Positions 1 to 5,108 of a DNA stretch of 6,658 nucleotides are shown one piece after another. The DNA is taken from positions 1 to 6,658 of the forward strand of contig DATFWK010000238.1 of NCBI GenBank assembly GCA_035259345.1, given 5' to 3'. This stretch comes from DATFWK01 sp035259345 (GTDB lineage Bacteria > Actinomycetota > Thermoleophilia > Miltoncostaeales > Miltoncostaeaceae). The notes under the pieces are model-generated. The model was not told the DNA's origin, made no database searches, and saw only the letters and a program-made list of their open reading frames with translations. Numbering within the stretch: position 1 is the first letter of the stretch; every line of letters starts with the position of its first letter. The translations under genes were made by a program, and so were the position numbers.

Positions 1-7
1 GGGACCG

Positions 8-23
8 AAAAACCGCGCGGCGG
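8..23 (-). terminator. Possible weak terminator after rsfS
   Basis: Read on the minus strand just after the rsfS stop, CCGC-cgc-GCGG can form a 4-bp GC stem with a 3-base loop, followed at once by five T. The stem is very short for an intrinsic terminator and the window ends a few bases later, so the next gene cannot be seen. It could be the end of the operon or chance in GC-rich DNA. Confidence 0.25.
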
Positions 24-25
24 CC

Positions 26-424
26 TCAGCCGGTGGCGGCGGCGGGCTCGATCACGGTCTGCGGCGCCTCCCGCCACAGCCGGTCGAGCCGGTAGAACTC
101 GCGCGCCTGCGGCGTGAAGATGTGCACGACGATGTCGAGGAAGTCGAGCAGGATCCACTCGGCCTCGCGCTCGCCCTCGGGGCGCCGCGGCATGCGGCCG
201 AACTCCTCCTTCAGCCGCTTGCGGACCTCCTCGGCGACGCTCTTGCTCTGACGGGGCGTCTGGCCGGTGCACACGACCAGCCAGTCCGTGTACGTCACCA
301 GGCCGCGCATGTCGATCAGGACGACGTCCCTCGCCTTCTTCGAGACGGCCGCGTCGGCGGCTGCGTCGGCGAGGGCCCGGGTGGCCTCGAGGTCGTGGAT
401 GTCGTCTGTCGGGAACGTGCTCAG
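26..424 (-). CDS. rsfS: Ribosomal silencing factor RsfS (YbeB/iojap family)
   Basis: RsfS binds protein L14 on the 50S subunit and blocks joining to 30S, lowering translation when nutrients are short (known for the family). The predicted 132-residue protein shows the whole domain: an N-terminal helix with ALADAAADAAVSKKARDVV (about residues 17-35), DMRGLVTYTDWLVVCTG (38-54), PRQSKSVAEEV, and the signature WILLDFLDIVVHIFTPQARE followed by FYRLDRLW. The first ATG in frame (position 310, residue 39) would remove the first helix and strand, so the true start must lie upstream. No ATG, GTG or TTG exists between that ATG and the in-frame stop at 437-439. The best candidate is CTG at 424-422, sharing four bases (CTGA) with the nadD stop, an arrangement typical of translational coupling. 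ATC at 400-398 is a weaker alternative. No strong Shine-Dalgarno is seen. The family call is firm; the start is inferred. Last gene of the operon in view. Confidence 0.9.
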   Translation of the reverse strand: MSTFPTDDIHDLEATRALADAAADAAVSKKARDVVLIDMRGLVTYTDWLVVCTGQTPRQSKSVAEEVRKRLKEEFGRMPRRPEGEREAEWILLDFLDIVVHIFTPQAREFYRLDRLWREAPQTVIEPAAATG

Positions 425-1026
425 GTCCGGTCCAGCCTAGCAGGGGCGCCGGTGGCCGAGGCCGCCCGCAGGACCGGCTCGACCCCCGGCGGCAACAGGT
501 CCGAGACCGGCAGGCCGGCCTCCAGCCGGCGGCGGACGTCCGTGGAGGAGACGTTCACCCGTGGCATGCGGATGAGGTCCACGCGCCCCGGCGCCAGGCG
601 CTCGGCGTCGTGCGCCACCAGGTCGGCGTCCGCCTCGCCGCGGGCGGCGGCGGCGATCCTCGCGCGGGCGAGGATGCGCCCCGGCTCGTGCCAGCGGTCG
701 AACGTGGCGAGCTGGTCGGCGCCGAGGATCAGCCAGAGGTCGGCGTTGGGTTCGGCCACCGCGAAGGCCTCGACCGTGTCGGCCGTGTAGCTCGGGCCGG
801 GGCGGTCGAGCTCGGCCCGGGAGAGCACGAACTCGGGCCGTCCCTCGATCATGCGCGCCACCATCGCGGCGCGGACGTCCGGCGGCAGCGCGGCGTCGGG
901 CCGGTGGGGCGGGTGGCCGGTCGGCACGAAGCGCACCTCGTCGAGGTCGAGCTGCGCCATCGCCGCCTCCGCGAGGGCCAGGTGCCCGATGTGCGGCGGG
1001 TCGAAGCTGCCGCCGAGGACACCGAC
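421..1026 (-). CDS. nadD: Nicotinate-nucleotide adenylyltransferase NadD, start codon uncertain
   Basis: NadD joins nicotinate mononucleotide and ATP to give deamido-NAD and pyrophosphate, the adenylation step of NAD synthesis in the cytoplasm. Counting from GTC at 1026 (201 residues, a normal length), the nucleotidyltransferase signature GGSFDPPHIGH lies at residues 5-15, FVPTGHPPHRPD follows at about 33-44, SYTADTVEAF at about 79-88, LGADQLATFDRW at about 101-112, and the second ATP-binding motif VSSTDVRRRL at about 159-168. The protein ends at TGA 423-421, overlapping the proposed rsfS start. The first ATG in frame is at 960, residue 23, and would delete the catalytic GGSFDPPHIGH motif. 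Upstream of the motif I find no ATG, GTG, TTG or CTG in this frame between it and the proA stop, and none for about 100 bases further into proA. GTC at 1026 is only a placeholder for the start. A base error, an unusual start, or reading through from proA by a +1 shift are all possible. The family call itself is firm. Confidence 0.88.
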   Translation of the reverse strand, partial: VGVLGGSFDPPHIGHLALAEAAMAQLDLDEVRFVPTGHPPHRPDAALPPDVRAAMVARMIEGRPEFVLSRAELDRPGPSYTADTVEAFAVAEPNADLWLILGADQLATFDRWHEPGRILARARIAAAARGEADADLVAHDAERLAPGRVDLIRMPRVNVSSTDVRRRLEAGLPVSDLLPPGVEPVLRAASATGAPARLDRT

Positions 1027-1039
1027 GCGCCGGTGGCGG

Positions 1040-2308
1040 CTAGGTGCGGACCTGGCCGTCGCCGGTGACGAGGTACTTCGTCGTGGTGAGCTCGCGGAGG
1101 CCGACCGGCCCGCGGGCGTGCAGCTTCTGGGTCGAGTTGCCGATCTCGGCGCCCATCCCGAACTGGCCCCCGTCGGTGAAGCGCGTCGACGCGTTGACGT
1201 AGACGCACGCCGCGTCGACGCCGACCTGGAACTCCCGCGCCGAGTCGAGCGAGCGCGTGACGATCGCCTCGCTGTGGCCCGAGCCGAAGCGCTCGATGTG
1301 CTCGATCGCCTCGTCGAGCGAGTCCACGACCCGCACCGCCATCACCAGGTCGAGGAACTCGGTCGCGTAGTCCTCGTCGGTCGCCGGGGCCATGCCGTCG
1401 GCGCGCTCGCCGAGCAGCTCGCGACTCGCCGGGCAGATCCGCAGCTCGACCCCGTTGGCCGTGAGCGCGTCGACCGCACGGGGCAGCACCTCCGGCGCGG
1501 CGGCCCGGTGCACGAGCAGCGTCTCGGCGGCGTTGCAGACGCCGGGCCGCTGCACCTTCGCGTTGACCGCGATGCGGACGGCCTTCTCGACGTCCGCATC
1601 GGCGTCGACGTAGACGTGGTTGTTGCCCGAGGCGGCATAGATCACCGGCACCCGGGCGTGCTCCATGAGGAACTTCTTGAGCTCCTCCCCCCCGCGCGGG
1701 ATGACGAGGTCGACCAGGCCCTCCATCTGGATGAGCTGCCGCATCTCCTCCCGGTCGGTGCCGAGCAGCACCATCGCGTCCTCCGGCACGCCGCCATCGG
1801 CGAGCGCGCCCGCGAGCGCCTCGGCGATGGCCCGGTTCGAGCGGTCCGCCACGGTCGAGCCCCGCAGGATGGAGGCGTTGCCGCTCCTCAGGCAGAGCGC
1901 GGCGATGTCCGAGGTGACGTTCGGCCGGCCCTCGTAGATCACGGCGACGACCCCGAGCGGCACTCGGTGCCGCGCGACCTCGAGCCCGTTGGGCAGGCGC
2001 CAGCCGCTCTCCACCTCCCCCACCGGGTCCGGCAGCGCGGCGACCTGGCGCATGCCCCGCGCCATCTCCATCACCCGGTCGGCGTCGAGGAAGAGCCGCT
2101 CGACCATGGCGTTCGGGCGGCGGGCCGCACGGGCGTCGGCGACGTCCTGCTCGTTCTCCCGCAGGATCTCGTCCGTGCGCCGGACGAGGGCGTCGGCCAT
2201 GAGCTCGATCGCCGCGGACTTCGCGCCGGGCGTCATCCGGCGCAGTTGCGCGGCGGCGGCCTTGGACCTCCGGCAGACCCGCTCGATGGTGGAGGTCTCG
2301 ACGGCCAT
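1040..2308 (-). CDS. proA: Gamma-glutamyl phosphate reductase ProA
   Basis: ProA reduces gamma-glutamyl phosphate with NADPH to glutamate semialdehyde, the second step of proline synthesis; it acts with ProB, which supplies the unstable substrate. The 422-residue protein matches the family length (about 415-420). Visible landmarks are VPLGVVAVIYEGRPNVT (116-132), SGNASILRGS (142-151), VIPRGGEEL (202-210), HVYVDADADV (231-240) and the catalytic-cysteine motif QRPGVCNAAETLLVH with Cys258. Near the end, FTDGGQFGMGAEIGNSTQK and ARGPVGLRELTTTKY are typical of ProA. The chosen ATG at 2308 lies 11 bases after the proB stop and matches the usual N-terminus. The frame stays open upstream inside proB only because GC-rich DNA has few stops. 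No clear Shine-Dalgarno is seen, so coupling to proB translation is likely. The residue before HVYVD is Asn where many relatives have Cys; I do not expect that to matter. Confidence 0.97.
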   Translation of the reverse strand: MAVETSTIERVCRRSKAAAAQLRRMTPGAKSAAIELMADALVRRTDEILRENEQDVADARAARRPNAMVERLFLDADRVMEMARGMRQVAALPDPVGEVESGWRLPNGLEVARHRVPLGVVAVIYEGRPNVTSDIAALCLRSGNASILRGSTVADRSNRAIAEALAGALADGGVPEDAMVLLGTDREEMRQLIQMEGLVDLVIPRGGEELKKFLMEHARVPVIYAASGNNHVYVDADADVEKAVRIAVNAKVQRPGVCNAAETLLVHRAAAPEVLPRAVDALTANGVELRICPASRELLGERADGMAPATDEDYATEFLDLVMAVRVVDSLDEAIEHIERFGSGHSEAIVTRSLDSAREFQVGVDAACVYVNASTRFTDGGQFGMGAEIGNSTQKLHARGPVGLRELTTTKYLVTGDGQVRT

Positions 2309-2319
2309 TACCCGGGAAA

Positions 2320-3426
2320 CTATACGGCCTCGGCCGAGCTCAGGACGAACTGGTCGCGGTGGATGACCTCGCCCGGATGGCCGGGCAGCACCTCCCGCAC
2401 CTGGGCCGTCTTCATTCCCGCGACGTGGCGCAGGTCCTCGGCCGATACCGCGACGATGCCCTTGCCGACCAGCCGGCCGCCGTCGGCCTCGACGACCTCG
2501 ACGGCGTCGCCGGCCATGAACGCGCCGTCGCACCCGACCACCCCGACCGGCAGCAGCGACGTGCCCCGGCCCTCGAGCGCCCTTGCGGCCCCGGCGTCCA
2601 CGTGCACCCGCCCCATGGCCGGCTTGGCGTAGAGCAGCCAGAGCTTGAAGGCCGAGCGGGGGCGCGTGGCCGGCGGAAATCGGGTGCCGACGTGCCCTCC
2701 GTGCGCGATCCCCGTCACGACGCCGTCGTCGAGCCCCGAGGCCACGATGCACGTGACCCCGGCCGCCGTGGCCATGCTCGCCGCGGCCACCTTGCTCTGG
2801 ATGCCGCCCCGGCCGAGGCCGGACCCGGCCATGCTCGCGAGGGGGACGTCCTCAGGGGCCGTGCCCGCCGGCACGTCGCGGATCAGCTCCGGGCCGTCCG
2901 GCCCCTCGCCGTAGAGCCCCTCGCGGTCGGTCAGGAGCAGCAGCCAGCTCGCGCGGAGGAGAATGGCCACCTGTGCGGCCAGGACGTCGTTGTCGCCGAA
3001 GGTGACGCCGTCGGCCGCGGTCGTATCGTTCTCGTTGATCACCGGGACGATGCCCCACTCGAGCAGGCGCCCGAGTGTGTTGCGCGCGTTGAGGTAGGAG
3101 GCGCGCCGCTCGAGGTCACCGGAGGTGAGCAGCACCTGGGCGGGGGTCACGCCGAGCGGGCCGAACGCCCGCAGGTAGCGCTCGAAGAGCACGCCCTGGC
3201 CGATCGCCGAGGCGGCCTGGAGGTCCGGCAGCAGCGCAGGTCGCTCCGTGATGCCCATCACGCCGAGCCCGCAGCCGACGGCGCCGCTCGAGACCAGCAC
3301 CGGCTGGTGACCCTGCCGGGCGACCCGCACGAGCTCGCGGACGCGGGCGTCGAGGACCTCGTCCCGGATCCGGCCGGCCCCGTCCAGCAGGGTCGAGGTG
3401 CCCAGCTTGACGACGAGGACCGCCAT
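2320..3426 (-). CDS. proB: Glutamate 5-kinase ProB with PUA domain
   Basis: ProB phosphorylates glutamate with ATP to gamma-glutamyl phosphate, the first and usually proline-inhibited step of proline synthesis. The 368-residue protein has the normal two-domain form. The amino-acid kinase domain shows VVKLGTSTLL (5-14), VSSGAVGCGLG (45-55), AASAIGQGV (71-79), PVINENDTTA (128-137), FGDNDVLAAQVA (143-154), LLLLTDREGLYG (162-173) and the glycine-rich GSGLGRGGIQSKVAAA (201-216). A linker with GTRFPP leads to a C-terminal PUA domain from about residue 260 (KLWLLYAKPAMGRVHVDAGA) to the end, with GEVIHRDQFVL near the C-terminus. The PUA domain is found in many bacterial ProB proteins and is linked to regulation or oligomer state. 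ATG 3426-3424 shares one base with the obg stop (TGATG), which indicates translational coupling. The TAG stop lies 11 bases before proA. Confidence 0.97.
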   Translation of the reverse strand: MAVLVVKLGTSTLLDGAGRIRDEVLDARVRELVRVARQGHQPVLVSSGAVGCGLGVMGITERPALLPDLQAASAIGQGVLFERYLRAFGPLGVTPAQVLLTSGDLERRASYLNARNTLGRLLEWGIVPVINENDTTAADGVTFGDNDVLAAQVAILLRASWLLLLTDREGLYGEGPDGPELIRDVPAGTAPEDVPLASMAGSGLGRGGIQSKVAAASMATAAGVTCIVASGLDDGVVTGIAHGGHVGTRFPPATRPRSAFKLWLLYAKPAMGRVHVDAGAARALEGRGTSLLPVGVVGCDGAFMAGDAVEVVEADGGRLVGKGIVAVSAEDLRHVAGMKTAQVREVLPGHPGEVIHRDQFVLSSAEAV

Positions 3427-4364
3427 CAGGCGCGCCCGTCCCGCAGCGCGGCCAGCACCCGGTCCCGCAGCTCCGCCACCCCCGTGCCGCCTTCGGCGTC
3501 CACCACGGCGTCGGCGAGGCCGGGGGCCTCCGCCAGGTCGCCGTGCGTGGCGACCACCAGCTCCCGCGCGCCCGGCCCGCGGTACGGGGCAACTGCGGCT
3601 CGGACCCGCTCGATTCGGGTCGCGGCCGGCTCCTGGTCGGAGGCGTCCACGGCGTGGAGGATGACCCGGGCCCGCTCGAGCTGCTCCAGGTGGCTGCCCT
3701 GTCGCGCCTCGCCGTCGGCGCCGACGCCCGGCAGATCGGCCGCCAGGTAGAGGTTCCCGTCCTCGTCCTCGAGCGGCCCGAGCACCGGCTCGGTCGTGGT
3801 GTACGGATAGGCGGCGACGGGCGAGGGCGCGCCCGTGAGCGCCCGCAGGAGCGCGCTCTTGCCGCTGTTCGGCAGGCCCACGATCGCGACGTCCACCGGC
3901 AGGCGCAGCTCGAGCGTGAGCCAGGCCGCGTCGCCCCCGGTGCCGGGCAGCGACTCCCGCGGCGCCTGGCGCGTCGACGAGCGGAAGGCCCAGTTCCCGG
4001 CGCCGCCGGTACCGCCGCGGGCCACCTCCGCGCGGTCCCCCGGCCGGTCCAGCGAGGCGATCACCGCGTCGTCGCGGATCACGCGCGTCCCGACCGGCAC
4101 CGCCACCTCCAGGTCCGGCCCGGCGCGCCCGTGGCGCCGCGCGCCTTCGCCATGCGCGCCGCGGGCGGCGCGGTGATGGACGGCATGGCGGAACCGGGAG
4201 AGATCCTCGACGCCGGGGTCCGCGACCAGGATCACCGACCCGCCGTCACCGCCGTTGCCCCCGTCCGGGCCGCCCCGCGGCGTCCGCGCCTCGCGCCGGA
4301 ACGAGACGGCGCCGGCGCCGCCGTGGCCGCCCTCGACGTGGATTCGCGCGCGATCCGTGAACAC
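3426..4364 (-). CDS. obg: Obg/CgtA-family GTPase with degenerate G4 and G5 motifs
   Basis: Obg proteins are P-loop GTPases that bind the 50S subunit and act in ribosome assembly and stress control. The 312-residue protein starts with the glycine-rich Obg fold (about 1-157): DRARIHVEGGHGGAGAVSFR, GGPDGGNGGDGGSVILV, HGRAGPDLEVAVPVGT, ARGGTGGAGNWAF. The G domain follows: P-loop GLPNSGKS (163-170), switch I AAYPYTTTEP (184-193) and G3 DLPG (210-213). Beyond that it departs from the family. The usual glycine-rich, FLRHIERT-like switch II continuation reads ADGEARQGSHLEQLERAR (216-233). The G4 NKxD position reads THGD (273-276). The G5 SA position reads DA (289-290). The reading frame through G4 shows no sign of a frameshift. 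There is no C-terminal OCT domain, and the protein is shorter than most family members (330 or more). The start is GTG, 40 bases after the rpmA stop, and matches the usual family N-terminus. The stop overlaps proB by one base. Family membership is firm; normal GTP specificity is in doubt. Confidence 0.93.
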   Translation of the reverse strand: MFTDRARIHVEGGHGGAGAVSFRREARTPRGGPDGGNGGDGGSVILVADPGVEDLSRFRHAVHHRAARGAHGEGARRHGRAGPDLEVAVPVGTRVIRDDAVIASLDRPGDRAEVARGGTGGAGNWAFRSSTRQAPRESLPGTGGDAAWLTLELRLPVDVAIVGLPNSGKSALLRALTGAPSPVAAYPYTTTEPVLGPLEDEDGNLYLAADLPGVGADGEARQGSHLEQLERARVILHAVDASDQEPAATRIERVRAAVAPYRGPGARELVVATHGDLAEAPGLADAVVDAEGGTGVAELRDRVLAALRDGRA

Positions 4365-4404
4365 GGCTGCGGGCGGGCGCCCGCTGGGCCTCCCGCCTCC
4401 TGCG

Positions 4405-4668
4405 TCAGGCGGCCGGACCGTCCGGGTGGACGAACACCCGCCGGCCCTTGCGCCCGCGCGTGAACTCGACCCGTCCGGCGACCGTGGCGAAGATCGTGTG
4501 GTCGCGGCCGATACCCGTGCCGTTCGCCGGCCGGAACCGCGTCCCGCGCTGGCGCACGATGATGGACCCGGCCGGCACGACCTGGCCGGCGAAGACCTTC
4601 ACGCCCAGCCGCTTCGCGGCCGAGTCGCGCCCGTTGCGGCTGGAGCCGCCACCCTTCTTGTGGGCCAT
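4405..4668 (-). CDS. rpmA: 50S ribosomal protein L27 (bL27)
   Basis: L27 sits near the peptidyl transferase centre, where its flexible N-terminus reaches toward the P-site tRNA. The 87-residue length and the start MAHKKGGGSSRNGRDSAAKR are characteristic, as are VFAGQVVPAGSIIVRQRGT, the GxGxxHTIFA segment (GIGRDHTIFA) and the basic end GRKGRRVFV. There is no N-terminal extension of the kind that Firmicutes L27 has cleaved off. A GGAG Shine-Dalgarno at 4679-4676 lies seven bases before ATG, inside the end of rplU. Only two bases separate it from the rplU stop, so the two genes are surely co-transcribed and probably coupled. Confidence 0.98.
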   Translation of the reverse strand: MAHKKGGGSSRNGRDSAAKRLGVKVFAGQVVPAGSIIVRQRGTRFRPANGTGIGRDHTIFATVAGRVEFTRGRKGRRVFVHPDGPAA

Positions 4669-4670
4669 CG

Positions 4671-4967
4671 CTACGCTCCGATGGATTCGATGACGACGCG
4701 GCTGAGGCGCGAGCGGTGGCCGCGCCGGCGCTTCTGGTTGCGCTTCGGCTTGTACGTGAAGACCAGGATCTTCTTCCCGAGCAGGTGCTCCTCGACGCGG
4801 GCGGTCACCGTGCCCCCGTCAGTGATGCCGTCCGGGCCGCCGACCGCCAGCACGCGCGGCTCGACGGCCTCCCCCGGCTCGACGGGCAGGCGGTCCACGA
4901 CCAGGCGCTCGCCCTCGCGGACGCGATACTGCCTGCCGGCAAGGGCGATCACTGCATAGTCGGGCAT
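4671..4967 (-). CDS. rplU: 50S ribosomal protein L21 (bL21)
   Basis: L21 binds 23S rRNA in the large subunit. The 98-residue protein matches the family: YAVIALAGRQYRVREGERLVVDRL at the N-terminus, an acidic middle section VEPGEAVEPRVLAVGG, and the conserved basic LLGKKILVFTYKPKRNQKRRRGHRS near the end, given here as two linked parts (LLGKKILVFTYKPK and RNQKRRRGHRS). ATG at 4967 is preceded by GAGGA (4977-4973) with a six-base gap, the best ribosome-binding site in the window, which fixes the start. The frame stays open for more than 1 kb upstream, but that part is antisense to the binding-protein gene and is not coding. First gene of the minus-strand operon. Confidence 0.98.
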   Translation of the reverse strand: MPDYAVIALAGRQYRVREGERLVVDRLPVEPGEAVEPRVLAVGGPDGITDGGTVTARVEEHLLGKKILVFTYKPKRNQKRRRGHRSRLSRVVIESIGA

Positions 4968-4972
4968 CAGGT

Positions 4973-4977
4973 TCCTC
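4973..4977 (-). promoter_or_regulatory. Shine-Dalgarno site of rplU
   Basis: The minus strand reads GAGGA six bases before the rplU ATG. It sits inside the self-complementary CCTCGAGG and in one copy of a tandem GAACCT-CGAG-GAACCT repeat, so access to it could depend on local RNA folding. Confidence 0.75.
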
Positions 4978-4983
4978 GAGGTT

Positions 4984-4999
4984 CGGGCCGCTCGGCCCG
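4984..4999 (-). promoter_or_regulatory. Hairpin in the rplU leader
   Basis: A perfect inverted repeat, CGGGCC-GAGC-GGCCCG on the minus strand, forms a 6-bp all-GC stem with a 4-base loop. It ends about seven bases before the Shine-Dalgarno of rplU and lies between that site and the candidate -10 box, so it should be in the mRNA leader. Leaders of rplU operons in other phyla carry autoregulatory RNA structures; whether this simple hairpin does so is an inference. A chance GC stem is the alternative. Confidence 0.45.
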
Positions 5000-5016
5000 G
5001 TCGTCGGCGGCTGGCG

Positions 5017-5022
5017 ATGATA
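5017..5022 (-). promoter_or_regulatory. Candidate -10 box of the rplU operon
   Basis: The minus strand reads TATCAT, five of six matches to TATAAT, about 50 bases before the rplU ATG. It is one of very few AT-rich hexamers in the spacer. No good -35 hexamer stands 16-18 bases upstream, so the assignment rests on the -10 and its position. It implies a leader of about 40-45 bases including the hairpin. Confidence 0.45.
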
Positions 5023-5066
5023 GCGCATGGGCGCCCGCGGACGGAGCCGGAACCGGCCCGAAGAAC

Positions 5067-5095
5067 TTGACGACGGACGCCGATTCGGGAACATT
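5067..5095 (+). promoter_or_regulatory. Weak candidate promoter of the solute-binding protein gene
   Basis: TTGACG (5067-5072) matches the -35 consensus at five of six positions. At a 17-base spacing lies AACATT (5090-5095), matching TATAAT at only three of six. Transcription would begin a few bases before the ATG at 5109, leaving almost no leader. No clear Shine-Dalgarno precedes that ATG, which is compatible with such a short leader. This is a tentative call. Confidence 0.25.
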
Positions 5096-5108
5096 GGCGC
5101 GCGCCGAG

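Noticed and set aside
851..2632. A 593-codon open frame on the plus strand opposite proA and nadD
   Set aside because: It is antisense to clear proA and nadD coding sequence. Its product is low-complexity (rich in Arg, Ala, Asp, His, Val) with no recognisable domain, as expected from a GC-rich shadow frame.
2309..2752. N-terminal extension of ProA to a 570-residue protein
   Set aside because: The extension overlaps the PUA-coding end of proB and is Arg/Gly-rich without domain features. The ATG at 2308 matches the family start.
2359..4463. Further long plus-strand open frames opposite proB, obg and rpmA
   Set aside because: Same reason: antisense to firmly identified genes, with compositions driven by codon bias and no motifs.
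1040..4967. A new system formed by proline, NAD and ribosome genes together
   Set aside because: The order rplU-rpmA-obg-proB-proA-nadD-rsfS is a known actinobacterial arrangement, so co-location alone is not new.
4716..5108. Upstream extension of the solute-binding protein
   Set aside because: It would overlap rplU antisense and place the signal peptide in mid-protein. The ATG at 5109 puts the signal peptide at the N-terminus.
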